Source: Bradyrhizobium symbiodeficiens
GTDB taxonomy: Bacteria > Pseudomonadota > Alphaproteobacteria > Rhizobiales > Xanthobacteraceae
DNA: 64,000 bases
Direction of reading: 5' to 3'
Assembly (NCBI RefSeq): GCF_002266465.3
Contig: NZ_CP029427.2
Location: forward strand, 6,202,501-6,266,500
The notes under the pieces were generated by a model. The model saw nothing but the letters and a program-made list of their open reading frames with translations. It had not been told where the DNA came from and did no database searches. Both the position numbers and the translations under genes were made by a program. Shown piece after piece: positions 1 to 8,940 of this stretch. Each line of letters starts with the position of its first letter. Positions within the stretch are counted from its first letter, which is position 1.

Positions 1-1
1 G

Positions 2-1558
2 GTGGCGGGCGGCGCCGAGGCGACGGCCACGACGCTTGCCGCCATCCGCGATCGCACCGATGCCCTGACCGGCCGGACCAACGCCGCGCAATCGACCGCC
101 TCCACCTTCGCCCAAGCCGCCGACAAGTTCACCCGGTCCGCGCTGGGGATCGGCGCGCAGGTTCGCGAGGCCGGCAAGCTCGCGGACGAGGCCAGCGCTG
201 CGGCGCAGGAAGCCCGTGCCAACGTCGATCGCCTGCGCGAATCCTCCGCCGCCATCGGCAACGTCGTCAATCTGATCGCGCAGATCGCGCGGCAGACGAC
301 GCTGCTCGCGCTCAACTCGACGATCGAGGCCGCGCGCGCCGGCGCAGCCGGCAGAGGCTTTGCGGTCGTCGCGACCGAGGTCAAGGCCCTCGCGGTGCAG
401 ACGCAAGGCGCCACTGAAGAGATCACAAAGAAGATCGACGCGCTGCAGCGCGACGCGGCCGGCTCCGCGGAGGCCGTGCACCGCATTTCGCAGGCGATCG
501 AGGCGATCCGGCCGGTGTTCGAGACCGTCAACGGCGCGGTCGCCGAACAGAACGCCACCACCAGCGAAGTTTCCGGCAACGCCGCCAGCGCCTCGGAGTT
601 CATCGTCTCGGTCGGCGAGAGCGCTGCCGAGATCGACGCCGCGACCAAGGCAGCCGAGAGCCACGGCGAGAACGTCGCCAGCGCCGGCAAGGCCGTGACC
701 ACCTTCGCACAGAAGCTGAAATCGCGTTGCGCGGTGCTGCTCGGCCAGAGCGAGCACGACGACCGCCGCAAGACCGAGCGGCTGCCGTGCCATCTGAAGC
801 TCGAAACCGCGCGCGGCGTGATGCCGGTCTATGAAATTGCGATGGACGGCGTGCTGATCGGCGGCGCGGAAGCAGGCCGGCTTGGACCGCAAGCGATCAT
901 CGAAGGCACCCTCGAAGCCGTCGGCGCCTGCCGCTTGCGCGTGATCGAGCAATCCAAGGCCGGCGCCCGTGCGCAATTCGTCAGCCCCAATGCCGAGCTC
1001 CGCGAAAAGATCGAGGACAGGCTCTGGTCGATCCACGAAGAGAACACCGAGTTCGTCACCCGCGCCATGGAGGCGGGCAACGCGCTGACGAAGATATTTG
1101 AACAAGCGGTTGCGCGCGGCGAAGTCAAAATCGACGACCTCTTCGACACCGACTATGCCGAAATCGCCGGAACCGATCCGCAGCAATACCGCACGAAATA
1201 TCTCGACTGGGCCGACCGCGCCCTGCCACCGTTCCAGGAAGCCTTTCTGGCCAAGGACCAGCGCATGGCGTTCTGCGCTATGGTCGACCGCAACGGCTTC
1301 CTGCCGGTGCATAACAGGATCTATTCGCATCCGCAGCGGCCGGGCGACGCCGCCTGGAACACGGCCAACAGCCGCAACCGGAGGATCTTCAACGATCCGG
1401 CGGGGTTGGCGGCCGCACGCAACCTGCGCTCGTATCTGGTGCAGAGCTATGCGCGCGACATGGGCAATGGGAATACGGTGATGATGCGCGAGATCGACGT
1501 CCCGATCCGCGTGCAGGGCCGGCACTGGGGTGGATTCCGCACGGCTTACAAGCTCTAG
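2..1558 (+). CDS. Methyl-accepting chemotaxis protein, soluble, with PilZ-like insert (5' partial)
   Basis: Cytoplasmic chemoreceptor that would signal to a CheA/CheW array. The conserved hairpin tip of the MCP signalling domain is visible (IARQTTLLALNSTIEAARAG, about residues 92-111), followed by the GRGFAVVATEVKALA block. Around residues 254-330 there is a PilZ-like segment starting with an RxxxR-type motif (RRKTER). The last ~170 residues form a second domain with RNGFLPVHN, NSRNRRIFND and GRHWGGFRTAY, shared with the next gene. No membrane segment is visible. Aligned with the 474-aa paralogue downstream, about 50 N-terminal residues are missing, so the GTG at position 2 is probably not the true start and the gene begins before the window. 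The PilZ call is inference from the motif. Confidence 0.85.
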   Translation: MAGGAEATATTLAAIRDRTDALTGRTNAAQSTASTFAQAADKFTRSALGIGAQVREAGKLADEASAAAQEARANVDRLRESSAAIGNVVNLIAQIARQTTLLALNSTIEAARAGAAGRGFAVVATEVKALAVQTQGATEEITKKIDALQRDAAGSAEAVHRISQAIEAIRPVFETVNGAVAEQNATTSEVSGNAASASEFIVSVGESAAEIDAATKAAESHGENVASAGKAVTTFAQKLKSRCAVLLGQSEHDDRRKTERLPCHLKLETARGVMPVYEIAMDGVLIGGAEAGRLGPQAIIEGTLEAVGACRLRVIEQSKAGARAQFVSPNAELREKIEDRLWSIHEENTEFVTRAMEAGNALTKIFEQAVARGEVKIDDLFDTDYAEIAGTDPQQYRTKYLDWADRALPPFQEAFLAKDQRMAFCAMVDRNGFLPVHNRIYSHPQRPGDAAWNTANSRNRRIFNDPAGLAAARNLRSYLVQSYARDMGNGNTVMMREIDVPIRVQGRHWGGFRTAYKL

Positions 1559-1622
1559 AGCCTGGTCCGAAAATATGTGCCGCATCTTCTCGAACGGAAT
1601 AGCGAAATAAGGCGCGAAATAC

Positions 1623-1642
1623 GCCTGAGTGCACGCTCAGGC
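1623..1642. other. Hairpin between the two chemoreceptor genes
   Basis: Perfect 7-bp inverted repeat, GCCTGAG at 1623-1629 and CTCAGGC at 1636-1642, with a 6-nt loop. It lies 65 bases after the stop of the first chemoreceptor. No T-run follows, so it is not a classical terminator. Confidence 0.35.
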
Positions 1643-1736
1643 AAGACGCCGGCCGCGAATCATCCTTTTAAGCGGATTGGAATGGGAATGCCGCCGTGAG
1701 CCGGGTTTACGGCTCTGACTGGAGGACTCATCGAAC

Positions 1737-3161
1737 ATGTCTGTCGTACAACTTGCAGTCATGGACACCGGCTCCAACCGCACGCTCGCCGAGCGGCTGA
1801 TTGATCAGCTCGCCGACCGCATCGGCGGCCTCGGCGTGGAACTCGCCGATATCGCCGGCAACGTCCAGGAAGTCGCCAACCGCGTCGCAAACCAGTCGGA
1901 ACGGTTCCACCATCTCCAGGAGACCGCCGAGACGATGGTCTCGGCCAACCACGATATCGCCAATGCATCGCAGGCCGTGCAAACCACCACGTCGGCGGCG
2001 GTCGGCGAGATCGCGCAATCGCGCGGCGCCGTCGACGCCGCGGTCAGCCACATCTCCGAGCTCGTCGCAGCGGTCGAGCGGATCGAAGCGCGCCTCAGCG
2101 CCGTCGGCTCGGCGCTGGCCCAGGTCGCGAAAGTCTCCGGCTCGATCGAGGCGATCGCGAAGCAGACCAATCTGCTCGCGCTGAACGCAACCATCGAAGC
2201 CGCCCGCGCCGGCAATGCCGGCCGCGGCTTCGCGGTGGTCGCAAGCGAGGTGAAGAACCTCGCGGAAGCCACCCGCCAGGCCACGCACCAGATCTCCGAC
2301 ACCGTGCGCGATCTCGACGGCCAGATCGAAGGCCTGATCGGCGAGAGCAGCGACGCCTCGCAGCGCGCGAAGACCGCCGGGGAAGGCGCCCAGCAGATCT
2401 CCGGCATCATCTCGCGGGTCCAGCAAGGGTTCGCCTCCGTGGAGGCGCAGATCGGCAGCGTCACGCGCGCGGCGACCTCCAATCTCGGACACTGCGACAC
2501 CGTGATCAGCGAGCTGGACGAACTCGCCAAGGGCGTCGACCTCTCCTCGCGCGATCTCAAGAACGCCGACGAGCGGGTGGCGAAGCTGCTCGACACATCC
2601 GAGGGCCTGATCGCACTGATCGCCGACAGCGGCGTCGAAACGTCTGACACACCGCTGATCCGCATCGTGGTCGATACCGCCAAGCGGATCTCGGCCGAGT
2701 TCGAAGCCGCGATCGATCGCGGCGACATCACGCTCGCCCAGCTCATGGACGAGACCTACCGCGAAATTCCCGGCACCGATCCCAAGCAGTATCTCACCAA
2801 CTACGTCGACTTCACCGACCGCGTGCTGCCCGCGATCCAGGATCCGCTTCAGAAATCCGATCCGCGCATCGTCTATTGCGTCGCCTGGGCGCGGAGCGGA
2901 TATTTGCCGACCCATAATCCCAACTACCGCCTGCCGCAGGGCAAGGACCCCGTGTGGAATAACGCCAATTGCCGCAACCGCCGCCTGTTCAACGACCGCA
3001 CGGTGAAGAAGGTCGCAGGCAGCACGAAGCCGTTCCTGCTCCAGACCTACCGCCGCGACATGGGCGGCGGCCAGTTCGTGCTGATGAAGGACCTGTCCTC
3101 GCCGATCATGATCCGCGGCAAGCACTGGGGCTCCTTCCGGATGGGTTTCCGGCAGGGCTGA
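1737..3161 (+). CDS. Methyl-accepting chemotaxis protein, soluble
   Basis: 474-residue chemoreceptor without transmembrane helices, hence probably cytosolic. The signalling hairpin tip is at about residues 140-159 (IAKQTNLLALNATIEAARAG), followed by GRGFAVVASEVKNLAEATRQ. The C-terminal part (about 300-474) is the same domain as in the upstream gene: RSGYLPTHN, CRNRRLFNDRT, LLQTYRRDMGGG and GKHWGSFRMGF. In many MCPs this region is a Cache/PAS-like ligand module; here it follows the signalling domain. The paralogue's PilZ-like insert is absent. The start is supported by GGAGG about 11 bases upstream. The ligand cannot be told from the sequence. Confidence 0.9.
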   Translation: MSVVQLAVMDTGSNRTLAERLIDQLADRIGGLGVELADIAGNVQEVANRVANQSERFHHLQETAETMVSANHDIANASQAVQTTTSAAVGEIAQSRGAVDAAVSHISELVAAVERIEARLSAVGSALAQVAKVSGSIEAIAKQTNLLALNATIEAARAGNAGRGFAVVASEVKNLAEATRQATHQISDTVRDLDGQIEGLIGESSDASQRAKTAGEGAQQISGIISRVQQGFASVEAQIGSVTRAATSNLGHCDTVISELDELAKGVDLSSRDLKNADERVAKLLDTSEGLIALIADSGVETSDTPLIRIVVDTAKRISAEFEAAIDRGDITLAQLMDETYREIPGTDPKQYLTNYVDFTDRVLPAIQDPLQKSDPRIVYCVAWARSGYLPTHNPNYRLPQGKDPVWNNANCRNRRLFNDRTVKKVAGSTKPFLLQTYRRDMGGGQFVLMKDLSSPIMIRGKHWGSFRMGFRQG

Positions 3162-3606
3162 CGGGCGCGCGCGGCGGGTCCTGAATCAAAAAAATCGAAA
3201 AACAACCCCATGCACAGTAGCCGGGGCTAGCCGAATCAATGGCTTGCGCCGGCAGGTGCAGGACGCGTTTGACGCGTCGGGCAAAACGGCCGCCGCCACC
3301 CGGCTTTCCCAATCGCACGACTTTCGTCATCGCATGATTTTGCGCATCCGCACGACAATCTCCGGCGATCGACAACGCGCGCGACGAAAAAGCATCAAAA
3401 CATGACGATTATCATATCAATGAGCCCAAAACGCGTGCAGCGAGCGCCGCACAAATTCGTGAACATCATGGGCTGACGCGCCGGCAGCGCAAATATGCAT
3501 TGCCGGAGATTGCGACGCTTCATCGTTTCGTATCGGTGTGATTATTGTCGCGCGCGAATTCGCTGACTAGATCGCCGCAAGCGATCGAGCGAGCAAGGGG
3601 ATGCAC
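3162..3606. other. Intergenic region with dispersed repeat and AT-rich upstream segment
   Basis: 445 bases without a convincing gene. The first part carries a dispersed repeat (3194-3287). The second part (about 3390-3500) is more AT-rich than its surroundings and is the likely promoter area for the molybdenum hydroxylase genes, but I cannot place -35/-10 boxes with confidence. Confidence 0.5.
3194..3287 (+). repeat. Dispersed repeat, family 1 copy A
   Basis: Starts with ATCGAAAAACAACCCCATGC and a CAGTAGCC block, and ends with GGGCAAAAC. The same ordered blocks recur at 33318-33403 in the same orientation, with the middle part diverged. Both copies lie between genes. Confidence 0.75.
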
Positions 3607-4071
3607 ATGGCAACAACTCTCAACATCAACGGCGAAACGAAATCGTTGGACGCGCCACCGGAAATGCCGCTGCTGTGGGTGCTGCGCGACATCCTCGGCA
3701 TGACCGGCACCAAATTCGGCTGCGGCATCGCGCAATGCGGCGCCTGCACGGTGCATGTCGACGGCAAGGCGGTGCGCTCCTGCGTGCTGCCGGTCAGCGC
3801 CGTCGTGAACCGCGCCATCACCACCATCGAGCATGTCGGCACCACGCCTGTTGGTGCGAAGGTGCAGAAGGCCTGGCTCGATGCCGAAGTGATCCAGTGC
3901 GGCTACTGCCAGTCCGGCCAGATCATGTCGGCCGCGGCGCTGCTGGCGGCAACACCGAACCCCGACGACTCCGACATCGACGCCGCCATGGCCGGCAACA
4001 TCTGCCGCTGCGGCACCTATGTGCGCATCCGCCAGGCCATCAAGCAGGCCGCCAACGGCCGTCAGTCGTGA
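3607..4071 (+). CDS. (2Fe-2S)-binding subunit of a molybdenum hydroxylase (IorA/NicA-like)
   Basis: 154-residue small subunit of a xanthine-oxidase-family enzyme, passing electrons from the Mo site onwards. The N-terminal plant-ferredoxin-type cluster has CGIAQCGACTVHVDG plus a later Cys (VRSC); the C-terminal cluster has CGYCQSGQ and NICRCGTYVRIRQAI. Length fits the isoquinoline 1-oxidoreductase alpha subunit / NicA family (about 150-160 aa). An in-frame ATG exists at 3601, but the GGGG ending at 3600 is 6 bases from the ATG at 3607, which I prefer. Eight bases separate it from the large subunit, so the two are co-transcribed. Substrate unknown. Confidence 0.92.
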   Translation: MATTLNINGETKSLDAPPEMPLLWVLRDILGMTGTKFGCGIAQCGACTVHVDGKAVRSCVLPVSAVVNRAITTIEHVGTTPVGAKVQKAWLDAEVIQCGYCQSGQIMSAAALLAATPNPDDSDIDAAMAGNICRCGTYVRIRQAIKQAANGRQS

Positions 4072-4079
4072 GGTCTGCC

Positions 4080-6248
4080 ATGAATGCGCACAACAGCGTC
4101 TCCCGCCGCACGCTTCTGACCGGCGGTCTTGCTACCGGCTTCCTGCTCGCGTTCCACCTGCCGCTGCGCGCCGCCGTCAACGAACCGGTGCAGCCGCCTG
4201 ACACGACCGACGGCAAGTTCGCGCCCAACGCCTTCATCCGCATCGACCCTGAAGGTCTGACGACGCTGGTGATGCCGCAAGTCGAGATGGGACAGGGAAT
4301 CTACACCGCGGTCTCGATGATCCTGGCCGAGGAGCTCGACGCCGACTGGTCGAAGGTCCAGCTGCTGCACGCTCCAGCCAACGAAAAGCTGTACGGCAAT
4401 CCGATTTTCATCATTCAGGCGACCGGAGGCTCGACATCGGTCCGGGCGTTCTGGAAGCCGCTGCGCGAAGCCGGCGCCAGCGCGCGCGCAATGCTGGTGC
4501 AGGCCGCGGCTGCGCAATGGGGCGTCGATCCCGCCAGTTGCACGACATCCAAGGGCGAGGTGACCCACAAGGCGAGCGGGCGCATGCTCGCCTATGGCGC
4601 GCTTGCGGCTGCCGCAAGCGGCCAGACGCCGCCCAAGGACGTCCCGCTCAAGGACCCCAAGGATTTCGTCTACATCGGCCAGCCGTTCAAGCGACTCGAC
4701 ACCCCCGAGAAGGTCAACGGCAAGGCCGTCTACGGCATCGATGCCATCGTGCCAAACATGAAGTTCGCGACGTTGGCGCAGTGCCCGGTTTTCGGGGGCA
4801 AGGTCGGCAAGGTCGATGACCGTGCCGCCAAGAAGATTCCGGGCGTGCGGCAGATCGTCGTGCTCGACGATCTCGTTGCCGTCGTCGGGGATCACATGTG
4901 GGCGGCGAAGAAGGGTCTCGACGCGCTCGAGATCGCGTGGAACGAGGGACCGAACGCGAAGATCAACTCGAAAGCGATATGGGACGATCTACGCACCGCC
5001 AGCGCCAAGGACGGCGTGGTCGCCAGATCAACCGGCGACATCGTCAAGGGACTCGCGAGCGGCGAAAAATTCGAAGCTTCGTTCGAGCTGCCGTTTCTCG
5101 CCCACGCAACGATGGAGCCGTTGAACGCCACGGTTCATTGGAAGCCGGATTCCTGCGAAATCTGGACCGGAACGCAGATCATGGCGCGCGTGCAATCGGA
5201 GGCGGCCAAGGCCGCCGGGCTCCCGGTCGAGAAAGTGACCGTCAACCAGCACCTGCTCGGTGGCGGCTTCGGCCGCAAGCTCGAGCCCGACATGGTGGTC
5301 GCAGCCGTTCGCATCGCCAAGGAGGTCGACGGCCCGGTCAAGGTGGTGTGGACCCGCGAGGAAGACATTCAGCACGATATCTATCGCCCGGTGTATCGCG
5401 ACACGATCGCAGCGACCTTGTCGGGCGGCAAGATCGCAAGCTGGAAATACAAGATCGCCGGCGCTGCGATCATCGCGCGCTGGCTGCCGCCGGCCTTCCA
5501 GAACGGCATCGACATCGACGCGATCGACAGCGCCACCGACGTGCCCTACGAGATCCCGAACGTCCACGTCGAATATGTGCGAGCCGAACCGCCGGCGATC
5601 CCAACGGGGTTCTGGCGCGGGGTCGGGCCCAACAACAACGTGTTTGCGGTCGAATGCTTCATCGACGAACTGGCGCGCAAGGCGGGCAAGGACCCGGTCG
5701 AGTTTCGCCGTGGCATGCTGGCCAATCAGCCGCGCTTCCTGTCCGTCCTCAATCTCGCGGCAGAGAAGGCCAATTGGGGTCAACCCTTGCCGGCGCGCGT
5801 CGGACGCGGCGTGTGCCTGCAGCCGTCGTTCGGGAGTTTCATCGCCACCGTCGTGGAAGCGGAGGTCGACGAGCAAGGCGAGATCAACCTGCGCCGTGCG
5901 ACCTCGGTGGTGGATACCGGCATCGCCGTCAACCCTGACACGATCGTGGCTCAGGTCGAGGGCGGATTGATCTTTGGCCTGACCGCAGCGCTCTACGGCG
6001 AGATCACCATCGAGAAGGGGCGCGTCCAGCAGTCCAACTTCAACGACTACCGGATGTTGCGGATCAACCAGACGCCGAAGATCGAGGTTCACGTCGTCAA
6101 GAGCGGCGAGGCGCCCGGCGGAATTGGCGAGACCGGCACGACGGCGGGACCGCCGGCGCTGCGCAATGCGATCTACGCTGCGACCGGCGTGGCGCTTCGG
6201 CGCCTACCGATCGACCGGAAACTGCTGGCTGCGGGGAAGAAGGCATGA
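4080..6248 (+). CDS. Molybdopterin-binding large subunit, xanthine dehydrogenase family (IorB-like)
   Basis: 722-residue catalytic subunit of a molybdenum hydroxylase oxidising an aldehyde or N-heterocycle. It begins with a twin-arginine signal (SRRTLLTGG at about residues 8-16, then a hydrophobic stretch ending near AAV), so the folded Mo enzyme is exported to the periplasm. The Mo-cofactor motif GGGFGRK lies near residue 395. Near the C-terminus, GGIGETGTTAGPPALRNA carries the family's catalytic Glu (about residue 682). It overlaps the cytochrome gene by four bases (ATGA), consistent with tight coupling. Periplasmic location and a cytochrome partner resemble IorAB/NicAB-type enzymes more than cytosolic xanthine dehydrogenase. 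The actual substrate is not deducible. Confidence 0.92.
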   Translation: MNAHNSVSRRTLLTGGLATGFLLAFHLPLRAAVNEPVQPPDTTDGKFAPNAFIRIDPEGLTTLVMPQVEMGQGIYTAVSMILAEELDADWSKVQLLHAPANEKLYGNPIFIIQATGGSTSVRAFWKPLREAGASARAMLVQAAAAQWGVDPASCTTSKGEVTHKASGRMLAYGALAAAASGQTPPKDVPLKDPKDFVYIGQPFKRLDTPEKVNGKAVYGIDAIVPNMKFATLAQCPVFGGKVGKVDDRAAKKIPGVRQIVVLDDLVAVVGDHMWAAKKGLDALEIAWNEGPNAKINSKAIWDDLRTASAKDGVVARSTGDIVKGLASGEKFEASFELPFLAHATMEPLNATVHWKPDSCEIWTGTQIMARVQSEAAKAAGLPVEKVTVNQHLLGGGFGRKLEPDMVVAAVRIAKEVDGPVKVVWTREEDIQHDIYRPVYRDTIAATLSGGKIASWKYKIAGAAIIARWLPPAFQNGIDIDAIDSATDVPYEIPNVHVEYVRAEPPAIPTGFWRGVGPNNNVFAVECFIDELARKAGKDPVEFRRGMLANQPRFLSVLNLAAEKANWGQPLPARVGRGVCLQPSFGSFIATVVEAEVDEQGEINLRRATSVVDTGIAVNPDTIVAQVEGGLIFGLTAALYGEITIEKGRVQQSNFNDYRMLRINQTPKIEVHVVKSGEAPGGIGETGTTAGPPALRNAIYAATGVALRRLPIDRKLLAAGKKA

Positions 6249-7588
6249 GCGGCAAGATGCGTATCCTCACAAGCCTGGTCGTGATCGCCATCGTCGCAGT
6301 GGCGCTCGGCGTCTGGATCATCCGCGGGCCCGGCCCGCTCGACTTTGCCGGCGGCACCAAGGTGCCGCTAGCCGATTACCGCGCGGGCAAGCCGAGCGGC
6401 GTGCCGGCCAAGCTCGAGAAGGCCAGCCTGATCGAACGCGGCGAATACCTTGCAAAGGCCGCCGACTGCATGGTCTGCCACACCAAGCCGGGCGAGAAGG
6501 ACTATTCCGGCGGGCTCGGCTTCAAGCTGCCGTTCGGCACGCTCTATTCGACCAACATCACGCCGGACCAGGACACCGGCATCGGCAATTACAGCGACCA
6601 GGATTTTCTGAACGCGGTCCAGCACGGCAAGCGCCGTGACGGCGCCCGGCTCTATCCGGCGATGCCGTACACGTCCTACACGTTCATGACCGACGAAGAC
6701 GTGCTGGCGGTGAAGGCGTATCTGTTCAACCTGCCGCCGGTGCGCGCGAAGGCGCCGGAGAATACGCTGTCGTTCCCGTTCAACCAGCGCTGGGCGATGA
6801 TCGTCTGGTCGGCCGTGTTCAATCCGGACACGCGCTTTGCACCCGACACCTCGAAGAGCCCGGAGTGGAACAGAGGCGCGTATCTTGTCGAAGCGCTGGC
6901 GCATTGCGGCGAATGCCACACCCCGCGCAATCTCGGCTTCGCGCTGGACAACCGCAGGAAATTCGCCGGCGCGATCACGGCGGGCTGGCGCGCCTTCAAC
7001 ATCTCCTCCGACAAGGCGACAGGTCTCGGCAATTGGAGCGATGCGGACCTGATCTCGTACCTGTCTCTCGGCCATGCGCCTGGCCACGGCTCGGCCTCGG
7101 GTCCGATGGGTGAGGCGGTCGACCACAGCTTCAGCCAGTTCGCGCCGGAGGATATTCGCTCTATCGTTGCTTATCTGCGCAGCGTGCCGTCGCAGCCTTC
7201 GCCCGACCTGCCTGCCACCACCGCGCCTGTCGCACCCGCATCGCACAGGGAAGGCATCACCGCGGACGCCCGCGGCAAGATGCTGTTTGCCGGCGCCTGC
7301 GCCAGCTGCCATGGCTGGAGCGGCGAAAGCCCGGTGTCGCCGATGGCGACGCTGACCGGGACCTGGGCCGTCAACGACCCCGCCGCCACCAATGTCGCGC
7401 AGATCGTGATCTCGGGCACGAGGCGCCATACGCCGGACGGCGCGCTGTCGATGCCGGCGTTCGGCAATGCGTATAGCGATGACGAGATCGCGGCGGTGGC
7501 GAACTACGTCACGGGAAGGTTTGGGACCAAGGGCTCGAAGCTGACGGCGAAGGATGTCGCGGAGCTGAGGAAGCAGACGGCGGAATAG
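6245..7588 (+). CDS. Tri-heme cytochrome c, electron acceptor of the Mo hydroxylase
   Basis: 447-residue membrane-anchored periplasmic cytochrome. An N-terminal helix (about residues 8-23) is followed by three class-I cytochrome c domains with heme motifs CMVCH (Cys75), CGECH (Cys221) and CASCH (Cys352). Domain order matches the cytochrome subunits of alcohol, gluconate and aldehyde dehydrogenases, which pass electrons to the quinone pool or terminal oxidase. The 4-base overlap with the Mo subunit indicates it is that enzyme's electron acceptor. Length and triple-heme layout are normal for the family. Confidence 0.92.
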   Translation: MSGKMRILTSLVVIAIVAVALGVWIIRGPGPLDFAGGTKVPLADYRAGKPSGVPAKLEKASLIERGEYLAKAADCMVCHTKPGEKDYSGGLGFKLPFGTLYSTNITPDQDTGIGNYSDQDFLNAVQHGKRRDGARLYPAMPYTSYTFMTDEDVLAVKAYLFNLPPVRAKAPENTLSFPFNQRWAMIVWSAVFNPDTRFAPDTSKSPEWNRGAYLVEALAHCGECHTPRNLGFALDNRRKFAGAITAGWRAFNISSDKATGLGNWSDADLISYLSLGHAPGHGSASGPMGEAVDHSFSQFAPEDIRSIVAYLRSVPSQPSPDLPATTAPVAPASHREGITADARGKMLFAGACASCHGWSGESPVSPMATLTGTWAVNDPAATNVAQIVISGTRRHTPDGALSMPAFGNAYSDDEIAAVANYVTGRFGTKGSKLTAKDVAELRKQTAE

Positions 7589-7610
7589 GTCTCCGCCGCG
7601 ACTGACGCTG

Positions 7611-7636
7611 CACCTTCTCCCTTGCGGGAGAAGGTG
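7611..7636. repeat. Palindromic element (CTCCC..GGGAG family), copy 1
   Basis: Perfect 11-bp inverted repeat: CACCTTCTCCC at 7611-7621 and GGGAGAAGGTG at 7626-7636, loop TTGC. It is followed by GGCGCGAAGC and related sequence. Two relatives lie at 12678-12705 and 12774-12797. It sits just after the cytochrome gene and could act as a weak terminator or mRNA end, but has no T-run. Confidence 0.7.
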
Positions 7637-7778
7637 GCGCGAAGCGGAGGCAGGCGGCTCACCCCCGCCGCCTGCCCCGAGCATCGAAGGCGCCGCCACT
7701 GGTGCGGCGACCGTTGTTGCCATAGAAAGGCTGCCGCACATTCGGGGCGCGGACCCGAACACAATCGACTGGCTTTCG

Positions 7779-8915
7779 ATGTCCCTTCCACCCGCCCAAA
7801 TCGGCGCGCCGTTGTCCGAGATCGATACGCCGGCGCTGATCATCGACCTCGACGCCTTCGAGCGCAACATCGACACGATGGCAGTAGCGGTCGGCAAGCT
7901 CGGCGTTCGGTTGCGACCGCATGCCAAGACCCACAAGTCGCCGATCATCGCGGCCAAGCAAATCGCGCGCGGCGCGGTCGGCATGTGTTGCCAGAAGGTC
8001 GGCGAGGCCGAGATCCTGGTGGCAGGCGGCGTGAGCGACGTGCTCGTCAGCAACGAGGTGGTGGGCCCGCGGAAGCTGGAACGGCTCGCGTCGCTCGCGC
8101 GCCATGCGCGCATCAGCGTTTGCGTCGACGATTCCATCGTGGTCGAACAACTGGCGCTCGCCGCGGAGCGCGCCGGCTCGCACATCGAAGTGCTGGTCGA
8201 GATCGATGTCGGCGCCGGTCGCTGCGGCGTCAGGCCGGGCCCGGCGGCGGCCGGCCTGGCGCGGCAGGTGGCGGGGTCGCGCTTCCTGTCGTTCGGCGGC
8301 TTGCAGGCCTATCACGGCGCCGCCCAGCATTTGCGCACGCCGGAGGAGCGGCGCGCGGCCATCGCCAGTGCCGCGAAAGCGACCACCGAGACGCTGCGCG
8401 TCCTCAAGGACGCGGGCTTTCAATGCCGGACGATTGGAGGCGCGGGCACCGGGACGTTCGAGCTCGAAGGCGCGAGCGGCATCTGGAATGAATTGCAGGC
8501 GGGTTCCTATATTTTCATGGACGCCGACTACGCGAAGAACGTCGCCGACGGGACGCGCAACTCTAGCCCGTTCGAGCATGCGCTGTTCGTGATCGCGACC
8601 GTGATGAGCACCGCCTCCGGCGAACGCGCGGTCATCGATGCCGGCCACAAGGCGCTGTCGAACGACAGCGGATTTCCGGCCGTGCTGGGCCGTCCCGACC
8701 TGCGCTATCACAGGCCCTCCGACGAGCATGGCCTGCTCGATTTCGACAGTGCTGCGTCGCGGCTGGCGATCGGCGACAGGGTGACGCTGATCCCCGGTCA
8801 TTGCGACCCGACCGTCAATCTCTACGACTGGTATGTCGGCGTGCGCGGCTTCAACACGCCGGATGCCCGCGTGGAGGCGCTTTGGCCGATCGCGGCGCGC
8901 GGCGCGATCACCTGA
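7779..8915 (+). CDS. DSD1-family PLP enzyme (D-threonine/D-3-hydroxyaspartate aldolase type)
   Basis: 378-residue fold-type III PLP enzyme. The N-terminal alanine-racemase-like domain has the PLP lysine in RPHAKTHKSP (Lys50). Near residue 345, HCDPTVNLYDW matches the divalent-metal site of D-threonine aldolase/D-serine dehydratase relatives. The family cleaves or dehydrates D-beta-hydroxy amino acids. It follows the molybdenum hydroxylase set on the same strand, but a 190-base gap with a palindromic repeat separates them, so a shared operon is uncertain. Which D-amino acid is used cannot be told. Confidence 0.85.
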   Translation: MSLPPAQIGAPLSEIDTPALIIDLDAFERNIDTMAVAVGKLGVRLRPHAKTHKSPIIAAKQIARGAVGMCCQKVGEAEILVAGGVSDVLVSNEVVGPRKLERLASLARHARISVCVDDSIVVEQLALAAERAGSHIEVLVEIDVGAGRCGVRPGPAAAGLARQVAGSRFLSFGGLQAYHGAAQHLRTPEERRAAIASAAKATTETLRVLKDAGFQCRTIGGAGTGTFELEGASGIWNELQAGSYIFMDADYAKNVADGTRNSSPFEHALFVIATVMSTASGERAVIDAGHKALSNDSGFPAVLGRPDLRYHRPSDEHGLLDFDSAASRLAIGDRVTLIPGHCDPTVNLYDWYVGVRGFNTPDARVEALWPIAARGAIT

Positions 8916-8940
8916 GATTGACGCATTGCGCGTCAATCTC
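8914..8940 (+). terminator. Stem-loop at the stop codon of the DSD1-family gene
   Basis: Perfect 11-bp stem, GAGATTGACGC (8914-8924) and GCGTCAATCTC (8930-8940), loop ATTGC, overlapping the TGA stop. No T-run follows, so it may protect the mRNA 3' end rather than terminate by itself. Confidence 0.4.

Noticed and set aside
1728..3125. 465-codon minus-strand frame opposite the second chemoreceptor
   Set aside because: Same high-GC shadow effect; chemoreceptor motifs on the plus strand are decisive.
3675..4079. Upstream extension of the molybdenum subunit overlapping the 2Fe-2S gene
   Set aside because: The frame is open but the translation is a shadow of the 2Fe-2S gene; the Tat signal begins at the ATG at 4080.
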